Shown in pieces: positions 32,176 to 40,686 of a DNA stretch of 64,000 nt (position 1 is the first letter of the stretch; the number at the start of each line of letters is the position of its first letter). The translations under genes and the position numbers were made by a program. Source of the stretch: Flagellimonas profundi (GTDB lineage: Bacteria > Bacteroidota > Bacteroidia > Flavobacteriales > Flavobacteriaceae). The stretch covers positions 792,455 to 856,454 of the forward strand of contig NZ_JAFLNM010000002.1 in assembly GCF_017313275.1 (NCBI RefSeq), written 5' to 3'. The notes under the pieces were generated by a model that did no database searches, was not told the origin of the DNA, and worked only from the letters and a program-made list of their open reading frames with translations.

Positions 32176-33444
32176 ATGAAAATAACATCAGCGAAAGAGG
32201 CGGTAGGAATTGTTAAATCAGGCGACCGAGTCTTTTTCCAAGGGGCGGCCATGACCCCAAATGAACTGATCGATGCCTTATGCGATAGGCATGAAGAACT
32301 TGAGAATGTCGAGATTATTTCCATCCATACCGAAGGGGATGCAAAATATACGAGAAAACCCTATTGCGATGCCTTTACTTTGAACGCATGTTTTGTTGGG
32401 GGCAACGTAAGAAGTTATGTAAACACCTATATGGGTGATTACATCCCGGTTTTTTTGAGTGAAATACCATGGTTGTTCGCAGACGAATACCTCCCATTGG
32501 ATGTGGCCTTTGTTCAAGTTTCCCCACCAGACAAGCATGGCTATTGCTCTTTGGGAGTTTCTGTCGATGTTGCCTTGCCAGCCGTTAGAACTGCCAAAAA
32601 AATTGTTGCACAGATCAATCCACATGTACCCCGAACCCATGGTACCGGAATCGTTCATGTTGATGAAATAGCTTATGCCATTGAGGTCGATAGGCCCATT
32701 CATGAACATAATCCGACCGAAATATCGGAAGTGGAGCATCAAATAGGGAGGCATGTGGCTTCCTTGATAGAAGATGGCGCTACCTTGCAGATGGGAATCG
32801 GGAACATACCCAATGCGGTATTATCCAATTTGGGCAACCATAAAAACCTTGGCATACATACCGAAATGTTTTCTGATGGGGTGTTGCCCCTACTGGAAAC
32901 AGGTGTGATCAATGGAAAGGAAAAGGCGGTAAAACGTGGTAAAATTGTGGCCTGTTTTGCCGTAGGCTCTCGAAAATTATATGATTTTATTGATGATAAC
33001 CCAATCTGCGACTTTAGGGACTCCGGTTATACCAACGATACCGCCAGAATTCGAAGAAACCCTAAAGCAACTGCTATTAACAGTGCCATAGAAATTGATC
33101 TTACCGGTCAAGTTTGTGCGGACACCATTGGAGGTTACCAATTTTCCGGTGTGGGTGGTCAAATGGACTTTATGAGAGGGGCATCCCTTTCAAAAGGAGG
33201 TAAACCCATAATAGCCATGTCGTCCACCACAAAAAAAGGGGTTTCCAAAATAACGCCTTTTTTAAAACAGGGAGCAGGAGTAACCACAACACGTGCCCAT
33301 ATGCACTATGTAGCCACGGAATACGGTGTGGTGAATCTCTTTGGGAGAAATCTACATCAGCGAGCCGAAGCATTGATTTCCATTGCACACCCCGACCATA
33401 GGGAAGCATTGGAAAAGGCAGCCTACGAACGGTTCCATGGCTAA
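32176..33444 (+). CDS. Acetyl-CoA hydrolase/transferase family protein
   Basis: 422 residues from ATG 32176 (MKITSAKEAVGIVKSGDRVF), the usual family start; an in-frame ATG at 32146 would overlap the preceding gene. N-terminal domain with YCSLGVSVDVA and C-terminal domain with the catalytic glutamate in GIHTEMFSDGV, GFDF-like VGSRKLYDF and GVGGQMDFMRGA. Family members transfer CoA between acetate and succinate, butyrate or 4-hydroxybutyrate, or hydrolyse acetyl-CoA. Its place at the end of the cbb3 operon suggests a role in acetate/CoA balance under low oxygen. Confidence 0.88.
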   Translation: MKITSAKEAVGIVKSGDRVFFQGAAMTPNELIDALCDRHEELENVEIISIHTEGDAKYTRKPYCDAFTLNACFVGGNVRSYVNTYMGDYIPVFLSEIPWLFADEYLPLDVAFVQVSPPDKHGYCSLGVSVDVALPAVRTAKKIVAQINPHVPRTHGTGIVHVDEIAYAIEVDRPIHEHNPTEISEVEHQIGRHVASLIEDGATLQMGIGNIPNAVLSNLGNHKNLGIHTEMFSDGVLPLLETGVINGKEKAVKRGKIVACFAVGSRKLYDFIDDNPICDFRDSGYTNDTARIRRNPKATAINSAIEIDLTGQVCADTIGGYQFSGVGGQMDFMRGASLSKGGKPIIAMSSTTKKGVSKITPFLKQGAGVTTTRAHMHYVATEYGVVNLFGRNLHQRAEALISIAHPDHREALEKAAYERFHG

Positions 33445-33462
33445 TATCAAAATATGAAGTAC

Positions 33463-33500
33463 AAAAAAGGGGGCAATTTTAAAATTGTCCCCTTTTTTTT
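33463..33500. terminator. Bidirectional terminator between the CoA-transferase and uspA genes
   Basis: Long palindrome: AAAAAGGGGG, then CAATTTTAAAATTG, then a C-rich arm and eight T. It serves the forward gene ending at 33444 and the reverse gene ending at 33535. Confidence 0.9.
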
Positions 33501-33534
33501 TGAATTGCATGAAACCAATCAAAAATGCAACCCA

Positions 33535-34356
33535 TCAAATTTTAAAGGTAATTACCGGTGCTTCTGAATGGTTGGCGATATCTTCACCAATGCTACCCAT
33601 AAAGAAGTGGGATAAACCTCGTCTACCATGTGTGGGAATACCGATAAGATCGGCCGATACTCCCTCACTATAGTTGAGCACACCTTTTTCCACAGTATAG
33701 TCGTTATATATTTTTACTTCCATACCCACATTGGCAGCGTTCAAAAATTTTGAGATTTTATCGTTTGCATCATTTGTGCTCAAGAATTCGTCCCCTGGGG
33801 TGTTTATGTATACCAAATGAAGGTTGGACCCTAGTAAATCGGCCATTTCCTTGGCTTTTTTAAGGGCTGGGGCACTCTCTTCCTCAAAATCGGAAGCGAA
33901 CACGAAATTTTTTGGTTGAAAGTCTTCGATATCTCCTTTGATTACCAATACGGGAACGTCTGAAGTTCTAACTACACGCTCGGTATTTGATCCTATAAAA
34001 ATTTCTTGTAAGCCATCTGCGCCATGTGATCCCATAACAATAAGGTCAGCTTTGTGTTTTTCGGCCACTTCGGCCACCTCGCTGAACACTTTGTAATGTT
34101 TGATTACGGGTGTGACTTTAATATCTTTTAAATAAGGTTTATCCAAAAAGTCGGTAAACCTTTGTTCGCCAATTTTTATTAGATGCACAACTTGTTCTTG
34201 GGATATGTATCCCGATTCGCCCATAATAGCTGGTGAAAGTTCCAACATATGGAGAACAAATAATTCTGCCTTGTGCTGTCTTGCCAATGAAGCAGCAACT
34301 TTTAGAGCTTTTTCGGATTGATCGGAAAAATCGACCGGTACGATTATATGTTTCAT
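33535..34356 (-). CDS. Universal stress protein, tandem UspA domains
   Basis: 273 residues with two Usp domains: the first begins MKHIIVPVDFSDQSEKALKV and has IVMGSHGADGLQEIFIGSNTERVV (G-x2-G-x9-S nucleotide motif); the second has LIGIPTHGRRGLSHFFMGSIGEDIAN. Both nucleotide-binding motifs are intact, unlike the uspA gene at 21704. It lies 17 bp downstream of hemN on the same strand, so the two form an operon driven by the FNR-like promoter at 35759-35801. Confidence 0.93.
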   Translation of the reverse strand: MKHIIVPVDFSDQSEKALKVAASLARQHKAELFVLHMLELSPAIMGESGYISQEQVVHLIKIGEQRFTDFLDKPYLKDIKVTPVIKHYKVFSEVAEVAEKHKADLIVMGSHGADGLQEIFIGSNTERVVRTSDVPVLVIKGDIEDFQPKNFVFASDFEEESAPALKKAKEMADLLGSNLHLVYINTPGDEFLSTNDANDKISKFLNAANVGMEVKIYNDYTVEKGVLNYSEGVSADLIGIPTHGRRGLSHFFMGSIGEDIANHSEAPVITFKI

Positions 34357-34373
34357 TTTATTGCTTTTTGAGG

Positions 34374-35732
34374 TTAAACGGTCATGGAAAATATTCGGGT
34401 ATTTGGTTTTTTTCGATGCATTTTTAAATCAAATGCCATACTTATGTTTCTTACAAAGGGTCTTCCTTTATCGGTTACTTTAATTTTGGTGCCATTTATT
34501 TCTACCAATCCGTCTGATTCCAGTTCGGATAGATTGGCCAAGATGTTCCCAAAATCAGCTATTTGCTCTTCCTCTGCGTTCCATGTAGTCTCAAATTGAC
34601 ACATAATATTAAGAATATGTCTTCTTAAGATTTCGTCTTCTTCATTAAGGATGTGTCCCCTAAAAATAGGGATAACTCCATGTGAAACCAAATTTTCGTA
34701 TTCCTCCACGTTTTTTACATTTTGGGCAAAACCGTACCAACTATCGCTTATGCTGGATGCTCCCAGGCCTATCATTAGTTTGGTTTTTGAGGGAGTGTAG
34801 CCCATAAAGTTTCGGTGCAATGTTCCTTTTTCCAGCGCTTGGTACAAACTGTCCGTTGGGAGGGCAAAATGATCCATACCAACGTCTTTATATCCAAATG
34901 CTGCAAGCATTTTTTTACCCATTTCATACTGGGCCTTTTTTTCCACGGATGATGGAAGGTCGGATTCTTTATACCCTCTTTGTCCGTTACCTTTTAACCA
35001 GGGCACATGTGCATAACTGTAAAATGCAATCCTATCCGGTTTTATGGCATTGGTCTTCATAATGGTTTTCTCCACATCGGAACTGTCCTGAAATGGCAAA
35101 CCATAAATAATATCGTGCCCAACCGATGTGTAGCCAATCTCCCTGGCCCAATCGGTAACATTTTTTACATTTTCAAAAGGTTGTACTCTATTTATGGCAC
35201 GCTGAACAGTTAGATTATAGTCCTGTACGCCAAAGCAAACTCTTCTAAAACCTACATCGTAAAGTGCTTGTAAATGTTCTTTTGTCGTATTGTTCGGATG
35301 TCCTTCAAAACTAAATTCAATTTCATCTGCTTTCTTGCCGAAGCGGAGAATGCCCTTGATCAACATTTTTAAATTCCCGGGAGAAAAGAAAGTGGGGGTT
35401 CCGCCACCTAAGTGAAGTTCTTTTATAATGGGTTTTGAACCCAATAGTTCAACATATAGTTCCCACTCTTTTAAAACCGCTTTTATATAAGGACTTTCTA
35501 CTTCGTGTCGTTTGGTGATACGCTTGTGGCATCCGCAAAAGGTGCACATACTTTCACAAAAGGGTAGATGAATATAAACACTGACTCCTTCTTGGGAACT
35601 CTCCTCGAAGGCTTTCAGTACACTGGATTTCCATTTTTTCCCGGAAAAAGTGTCCAAATCCCAATAAGGTACCGTTGGATAACTTGTATACCTAGGACCT
35701 GGAACATTATATTTTTGAACTAATTCGCACAT
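34374..35732 (-). CDS. hemN: Oxygen-independent coproporphyrinogen III oxidase HemN
   Basis: 452 residues. YNVPGPRYTSYPT at the N-terminus and HLPFCESMCTFCGC (C59, C63, C66, C68) are the HemN signature; GGGTPTFFSP, EFSFEGHPNN, FGVQDYN and the HemN_C domain with KGRPFVRNISMAFD follow. The enzyme decarboxylates coproporphyrinogen III anaerobically with two SAM molecules. Residues separate it clearly from the hemW at 7475. Heme is needed for the cbb3 oxidase, and low-oxygen control of hemN is classical in other bacteria. Confidence 0.96.
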   Translation of the reverse strand: MCELVQKYNVPGPRYTSYPTVPYWDLDTFSGKKWKSSVLKAFEESSQEGVSVYIHLPFCESMCTFCGCHKRITKRHEVESPYIKAVLKEWELYVELLGSKPIIKELHLGGGTPTFFSPGNLKMLIKGILRFGKKADEIEFSFEGHPNNTTKEHLQALYDVGFRRVCFGVQDYNLTVQRAINRVQPFENVKNVTDWAREIGYTSVGHDIIYGLPFQDSSDVEKTIMKTNAIKPDRIAFYSYAHVPWLKGNGQRGYKESDLPSSVEKKAQYEMGKKMLAAFGYKDVGMDHFALPTDSLYQALEKGTLHRNFMGYTPSKTKLMIGLGASSISDSWYGFAQNVKNVEEYENLVSHGVIPIFRGHILNEEDEILRRHILNIMCQFETTWNAEEEQIADFGNILANLSELESDGLVEINGTKIKVTDKGRPFVRNISMAFDLKMHRKKPNTRIFSMTV

Positions 35733-35758
35733 AAGCTACATACCATTTCATTATAGTT

Positions 35759-35801
35759 CAAAATTACCTTGGACAGCTTGCAAAAAACATGATAATTGTC
35801 A
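35759..35801 (-). promoter_or_regulatory. FNR-like site and promoter of hemN-uspA
   Basis: Palindrome TGAT-AATT-GTCA (35790-35801). Reverse-strand -7 box TAATTTTG (35759-35766) is a perfect match and lies 36.5 nt from the centre; hemN starts at 35732. Confidence 0.78.
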
Positions 35802-35841
35802 GTATTGCCATCTTAGCAGTAAAAGACTCCGCTCTGTTCCC

Positions 35842-35884
35842 TGATGACTATCATATTTTTCCTTCGTTTACCATTGTACTTTTA
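35842..35884 (+). promoter_or_regulatory. FNR-like site and promoter of the GCS2-CBS gene
   Basis: Palindrome TGAT-GACT-ATCA (35842-35853); box TACTTTTA (35877-35884), one mismatch to the -7 consensus, ends 36.5 nt from the centre. The gene starts at 35918. Confidence 0.75.
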
Positions 35885-35917
35885 TAGGATGACCCAATAC
35901 GCTTAAACTTTATTCCT

Positions 35918-37762
35918 ATGGGAGAACATATCAAGAAAAGCTCATTTAGCGAAGAGGAGCGGAAAATTTTTGTTCAGCACCTTATTGATGATATCCAAGC
36001 CTTGGAGAATATGATCAAAGACGGATTGATCGAAGATGATATTGTTCGAATTGGTGCCGAACAAGAAATATGTTTGATAAAGGATGATTATAGACCTTCT
36101 CCAAACTCCTTGGACATATTAAAAGATATTGACGATTCCCATTTTACAACCGAATTTGCCACCTATAATGTTGAAGTCAATCTAGACCCCTATACGCTGG
36201 AAAAGGGATGCTTTACAGCTATGGAACAGCAATTGCGAACATTGTTGGGTAAGGTTAAGAAAGCTGCCAATGGGCGGGACACCAAAGTTGTTTTGACGGG
36301 AATACTTCCTACCATTAGCAAGGGTGAACTGGGTATGGATTTTATGACTCCAATTCCCAGATATTATCGGATAAATGAAGTGTTGAAGGCTTGGAGAGGT
36401 GACGATTTTTGGGTTAGGATCAAAGGTGCGGATGAGCTTTCCTTGCATCATGATTCTGTACTTTTTGAAGCTTGCAATACGAGTTTTCAACTGCATTTGC
36501 AGATAGCACCAGATGATTTTATCAAAAGTTATAATTGGGCTCAGGCCATTTCGGGACCGGTTTTGGGAATTTGCTGTAACTCTCCTTTATTATTGGGAAA
36601 AGAACTTTGGAGAGAGACTAGAATTGCCCTGTTCCAACAAAGTTTGGATACACGGGTCTGGACAAAGGCGGTAAAAGAACAAGTCGCCAGAGTTGGTTTT
36701 GGCGAACAATGGCAAAAGGAGTCAGTTGCCGAAATTTTTAAAAAAGATATTTCCACCCACCGAATTTTATTGACCAAACCAATTAAAAAAAGTTCGTTGG
36801 ACCTGCTAAAAGAGAATAAAATACCAAAGCTGGAAGCACTGAGCCTGTTCAATAGCACCATATACCGCTGGAACCGCCCCTGCTATGGGGTAGGAAATGG
36901 AAAACCCCATTTACGTATTGAGAACAGATATATTCCATCTGGTCCCACCGTAATTGATGAAATGGCCAATTTTGCTTTTTGGGTGGGCTTAATGGCAGGA
37001 AGACCAAAAAAGTACGACGATATGCCCGGCCTTATGGATTTTAAGGTGGCCAAACTCAACTTTATAAGAGCGGCCATGAGTGGAAGGCATACTGTCTTTT
37101 CGTGGTTGGACAAGACCATGACGGTAAAAAAGATAATCAAGGAAGAGCTGTTGCCCATAGCATACGATGGATTGCGAAAGCTTCATATTGATGAAGGGGA
37201 CATTACCAGACTTTTAGGAATCATCGAGGCCAGAACCAAGTATGGTACTGGTGCCGAATGGCAAATCAAAAACTTTAGGGCGCTTAAAAAGCAAATGAAA
37301 TTGGACAGTGCCATTGTTCAGCTCACTAAGGCAATGTACAATAACCAAGAAACCGAGGTTCCGGTACATCTATGGAAGCCTATTGAGGGAATGGCCAAGA
37401 CAAAGGAATCCTTCCATTGGGTGAAACAGATCATGTCGACAAAGCTGATGAAACTCTATGAGGACGATTATGCCAATTTGGCCTTAGCCATTATGCAGTG
37501 GAACAATATCCACCATATTCCTGTTGAAAATGAAAAAGGGCAATTAGTGGGATTGCTTACATGGAGCCATATAGAAAAGTTTAAAAAACTGGATACAAAA
37601 GAGGCAAGGGTATCGGATATTATGGTTAAAAATGTAATAACCGTTGAGCCCAGAACAGAAATAGAAACTGCAAAAAACCTAATGGAAGAGCACCAAATTG
37701 GATGTTTGCCTGTTTGTGTGGACACCCATACTGTGGGAATAATTAGTAAAGTAGATTTGTAA
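35918..37762 (+). CDS. GCS2-type carboxylate-amine ligase fused to CBS domains
   Basis: 614 residues. The first about 480 form a glutamate-cysteine-ligase-like (GCS2/YbdK) domain: IGAEQEICLI, EFATYNVEVNLDPYTL, LSLHHDSVLFEACNTSFQLHLQI, then HLRIENRYIPSGPTVID. The last about 110 form a CBS pair (IMQWNNIHHIPVENEKGQLVGLL; IMVKNVITVEPRTEIETAKNLMEEHQIGCLPV). GCS2 enzymes join a carboxylate to an amine using ATP; CBS pairs usually bind adenine nucleotides, so activity may respond to the energy state. The substrate is unknown and it need not make glutathione. An AstE-like hydrolase gene follows after 3 bp. Confidence 0.88.
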   Translation: MGEHIKKSSFSEEERKIFVQHLIDDIQALENMIKDGLIEDDIVRIGAEQEICLIKDDYRPSPNSLDILKDIDDSHFTTEFATYNVEVNLDPYTLEKGCFTAMEQQLRTLLGKVKKAANGRDTKVVLTGILPTISKGELGMDFMTPIPRYYRINEVLKAWRGDDFWVRIKGADELSLHHDSVLFEACNTSFQLHLQIAPDDFIKSYNWAQAISGPVLGICCNSPLLLGKELWRETRIALFQQSLDTRVWTKAVKEQVARVGFGEQWQKESVAEIFKKDISTHRILLTKPIKKSSLDLLKENKIPKLEALSLFNSTIYRWNRPCYGVGNGKPHLRIENRYIPSGPTVIDEMANFAFWVGLMAGRPKKYDDMPGLMDFKVAKLNFIRAAMSGRHTVFSWLDKTMTVKKIIKEELLPIAYDGLRKLHIDEGDITRLLGIIEARTKYGTGAEWQIKNFRALKKQMKLDSAIVQLTKAMYNNQETEVPVHLWKPIEGMAKTKESFHWVKQIMSTKLMKLYEDDYANLALAIMQWNNIHHIPVENEKGQLVGLLTWSHIEKFKKLDTKEARVSDIMVKNVITVEPRTEIETAKNLMEEHQIGCLPVCVDTHTVGIISKVDL

Positions 37763-37765
37763 AAC

Positions 37766-38968
37766 ATGTCTTTAGTTCATAGCATAGCATTGGATGAAAC
37801 CCTTGAGGTAGACCGCGTAATTGACCATATTCAAGGAATTGAAGGTGGTCCCACGGTAGTTTTCTTTGGAGGTGTACATGGGAATGAAACGGCCGGAGTT
37901 TTTGCCGTAAAGGAAATGTTCCAAGAAATCAGGTCGCAAAAAAAACCTGTTAACGGCGAAATATATGCTGTTTCAGGAAATCTGGGCGCTCTTCAAAGCA
38001 GGCAAAGATTTCAAAAAGAAGATTTGAATAGGATATGGTTTCCGGAGCGTATCGAACATATTGTCAAAAACAAAGAAGCTAATCATAACGAAGAAGAGGA
38101 ACTCAACCATCTGTATTTGCTATTAGAAAATATTTTGGATACCGGAAATCCGCCATTTTACTTTTTAGATCTTCATACGACCTCCAGCGATACTTCTCCG
38201 TTTATGGTGTTGAACGATAGTCTGCTGAACCGAAAATACGCTTCCAACTATCCGTTGCCCATTATTTTGGGGATCGAAGAATATTTGAAAGGTGCCTTAT
38301 TGAGTTATATAAATGAGTTGGGCTATGTTTCACTAGGTTTTGAAAGTGGCCAGCACGATGATGAAAAGGCAGTACAGAACAGTATTGATTTTATTCGTTA
38401 TTCCTTGGCGTTGACCCAATCTGTGAATGTTTCCGAAAAGGAGTATAAGCAGTTAAAAAAAACAATATTAAAATCCAGTACGGTTCCAAATAAGTTTTAT
38501 GAAATATATCATCAGCATGATATAGGTCCCAAAAACGACTTTAAAATGTTTCCTGGGTTTATCAATTTTCAAAAAATACCCAAAGGTGTGGGCTTGGCCG
38601 TTGTGGATGGGGTGGAGTTAAAAACAACAAGAAAACGACAGATTTTTATGCCTCTATACCAAAAACAAGGCAATGAAGGCTTCTATTTTATAAGACCAAT
38701 TCCTAAAATACTATTATGGTTGTCCAAAAAGCTAAGAGGGCTCAAGGTAGATCATATTTTGGTGAAGTTGCCCGGGGTACAATGGGAGTCCGATAAAAAA
38801 GACACGTTGATGGTAGACCAAAAGGTGGCCCGATTTTTCGCCAAATCTTTTCTCCACTTGTTGGGGTATAGGGCAAGAAGGTTTGATAGAACACACTTAA
38901 TTGCCAAAAACAGGGAACGTGCATCCAAATCTTCGGAATATGCCAAAACTGAGTGGTTCCGGAAATAA
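37766..38968 (+). CDS. Succinylglutamate desuccinylase/aspartoacylase family zinc hydrolase
   Basis: 400 residues. Zinc-binding motif FFGGVHGNETAGVFAV (His and Glu near residues 38-41), the arginine region, FYFLDLHTTSSD with the third ligand His, and SLGFESGQHDD with the catalytic Glu, in the order of the M14 AstE/AspA family. It removes an acyl group from an amino acid or cuts a related amide. Cotranscribed with the GCS2-CBS ligase, so the pair may make and break the same amide bond; that is inference. The C-terminal about 60 residues are basic. Confidence 0.85.
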   Translation: MSLVHSIALDETLEVDRVIDHIQGIEGGPTVVFFGGVHGNETAGVFAVKEMFQEIRSQKKPVNGEIYAVSGNLGALQSRQRFQKEDLNRIWFPERIEHIVKNKEANHNEEEELNHLYLLLENILDTGNPPFYFLDLHTTSSDTSPFMVLNDSLLNRKYASNYPLPIILGIEEYLKGALLSYINELGYVSLGFESGQHDDEKAVQNSIDFIRYSLALTQSVNVSEKEYKQLKKTILKSSTVPNKFYEIYHQHDIGPKNDFKMFPGFINFQKIPKGVGLAVVDGVELKTTRKRQIFMPLYQKQGNEGFYFIRPIPKILLWLSKKLRGLKVDHILVKLPGVQWESDKKDTLMVDQKVARFFAKSFLHLLGYRARRFDRTHLIAKNRERASKSSEYAKTEWFRK

Positions 38969-38978
38969 AAATAAAAAA

Positions 38979-39002
38979 AGGCCCAAGCGTTAACTTGGAC
39001 CT
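38979..39002 (-). terminator. Terminator of the tonB-like gene
   Basis: Stem AGGCCCAAG (38979-38987) / CTTGGACCT (38994-39002), one mismatch, followed on the reverse strand by a T run (the A run 38973-38979). It may also end the convergent forward operon. Confidence 0.78.
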
Positions 39003-39021
39003 CGATCTATTTGGATCATGT

Positions 39022-39750
39022 TTAGTTTTGCATTTTAAAATTAATTGGAATACTATATTTCACGCTTACTGGTTTTCCTCGTTGTTCCCCTGGTTTAACT
39101 CTTGGAAGTGAAGCAATAATACGCTCAGCCTCTTTTTCCAATAATTTATCCGGACCTCTTTTTTGGATATTGCTCACCTGGCCTTTGGAGTCTATTACAA
39201 ATTGTAAATATACTCTGCCCGTAATTCCCATATCCAAAGCAGCTGGAGGATAACTAAAATTCTTTTTAATGTGCTCCTGTACCTTTTGGTTAAAGCATTC
39301 CTTGCGCTCTGCTTGGCTCTGTAAGCTTTCACAACCTGGGAAAATCGGAACGTTTTCTATTACTGCAAATGGTACAACAATATCTTCTTCCACCTCTTCC
39401 ACATCAACATCATCAATGCTCACAACGGCATCTTCAATATAGGTTTCCTGACTACTTTCTGTACTTTCAATTACAGTTTCTTCCACGTCTTCCACGTCCT
39501 CCACAATTTCTATTATCTCCGGAGCGGATGGTGGTGGAGGTGGTGGGGTGGTTCTTAATATTTCGGTAATGGGTACATCTTCCTTAAGCTCATCGGTAAC
39601 TTGTACAACTTCTGTAGCTTGGGATTCTTCTTCATAAAACTTTACTTCGAAGGATTGCCATGTCATGAACAATACCGAAGTAAGTCCTATCATGAAATAA
39701 AGACTGCTATTGCGTCCAATTTCGGCGTTTGGGTTCTTTTTTGGTTTCAT
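39022..39750 (-). CDS. TonB family energy-transducing protein
   Basis: 242 residues: cytoplasmic basic N-terminus, one membrane helix (about 15-33, SSLYFMIGLTSVLFMTW), a linker with PPPPPPSAP and long acidic EI/VE repeats (about 80-130), then a TonB_C domain (about 135-242) with FPGCE, KECFNQKVQEHI, YPPAALDMGITGRVYL, QKRGPDKLLEKEAERI and a terminal SIPINFKM. It should link ExbBD in the inner membrane to outer-membrane receptors. The domain is closely similar to those of the M56 protein at 3577. FNR-like site upstream. Confidence 0.92.
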   Translation of the reverse strand: MKPKKNPNAEIGRNSSLYFMIGLTSVLFMTWQSFEVKFYEEESQATEVVQVTDELKEDVPITEILRTTPPPPPPSAPEIIEIVEDVEDVEETVIESTESSQETYIEDAVVSIDDVDVEEVEEDIVVPFAVIENVPIFPGCESLQSQAERKECFNQKVQEHIKKNFSYPPAALDMGITGRVYLQFVIDSKGQVSNIQKRGPDKLLEKEAERIIASLPRVKPGEQRGKPVSVKYSIPINFKMQN

Positions 39751-39772
39751 GACTTTTACTATTTAACTAGGT

Positions 39773-39815
39773 TAAAGATAACTTGGTTAAAAATCAAAAA
39801 ATATGATAATAATCA
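39773..39815 (-). promoter_or_regulatory. FNR-like site and promoter of the tonB-like gene
   Basis: Palindrome TGAT-AATA-ATCA (39804-39815); reverse-strand box TATCTTTA (39773-39780), one mismatch, 36.5 nt from the centre. Gene start at 39750. Confidence 0.7.
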
Positions 39816-39862
39816 GGTTTGTCCTTAGAGCGAAACTCTCTTGTTTTTAACGATTTATGTTT

Positions 39863-40576
39863 TCAATCGGAGTTTAGGGCCAAATCATTTTTGGTGAGGT
39901 CGATATTAAAAGATAGACTTAACCTGATCATGTGCTCAGCGGAATTTTTAAACTTTTGATTGAAGTATCCTATGTCTGCGTTCAAACTAGAGGTAATTTG
40001 TTGGCCTATGCCAATAAACACCCTATTTTGATTAAATATGCTGCCCTCTAGGTTAACAAAGATTTCATCAAAGGCCTTGAAATAAATATCCTTGTATAGG
40101 GGCCTTTTAAATTGAAGGCGATATCTAATCCTATTATTGACCTTGGCGTCTTCAGTATTGACCAGTCTTCGGTTCTCTAGACGTAAGCGATGTGCAATGG
40201 AATTATCGATGAACTTGAATTTTAGGGTGTATTCACCATATATCCAAAGCTGATTGGTATTGACCACATCGTTGGGTTCCAAATAAGAATTTGAATTGAG
40301 CAAGGCGAATCCACCTGTAAAAGTGGAGCTCTTACTTACCCTGTAGGATGCACCAGTTCTGAAAAAGAAAAATCCATATGTATCCAACATATGGTGGTGT
40401 CGGATAATACCCACTGTTGGGATGCTCCAATCTTGGTGAATTTTGGTAGTGCCACATAGCACAAGCCAAGAGCCATATTCATTTTCTTCTGAATTTTGGG
40501 CATAAAACGATTGTGCTGGAAGGACTGAGAGTACTATGGAACAAAGCAATCCTGAAAAATACTTTGTATACTCCAT
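39863..40576 (-). CDS. DUF2490 family predicted outer-membrane beta-barrel protein
   Basis: 237 residues. Signal peptide (LLCSIVLSVLPAQSFYAQ at about 10-27) then amphipathic beta strands with alternating aromatic residues: EYGSWLVLCGTTKIHQDW, YRVSKSSTFTGGFALL, AHRLRLENRRLV, NRIRYRLQFKRPL, NRVFIGIGQQI and a C-terminal MIRLSLSFNIDL. This layout matches DUF2490, a porin-like family of unknown function. FNR-like site upstream; no close partner gene. Confidence 0.85.
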   Translation of the reverse strand: MEYTKYFSGLLCSIVLSVLPAQSFYAQNSEENEYGSWLVLCGTTKIHQDWSIPTVGIIRHHHMLDTYGFFFFRTGASYRVSKSSTFTGGFALLNSNSYLEPNDVVNTNQLWIYGEYTLKFKFIDNSIAHRLRLENRRLVNTEDAKVNNRIRYRLQFKRPLYKDIYFKAFDEIFVNLEGSIFNQNRVFIGIGQQITSSLNADIGYFNQKFKNSAEHMIRLSLSFNIDLTKNDLALNSD

Positions 40577-40603
40577 AATCTATGGTTTTGGATTGTTGGA
40601 GTA

Positions 40604-40647
40604 CAAAGGTTTTCACTATTACATAGGATATAGTATGATACTTATCA
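40604..40647 (-). promoter_or_regulatory. FNR-like site and promoter of the DUF2490 gene
   Basis: Palindrome TGAT-ACTT-ATCA (40636-40647). The best reverse-strand -7 candidate is AACCTTTG (40604-40611), one mismatch, 37.5 nt from the centre, one base further than at the other sites. Confidence 0.6.
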
Positions 40648-40686
40648 TATGTCTGTTCCTTCTTATAAAAATCGACTGCTTTAGAC

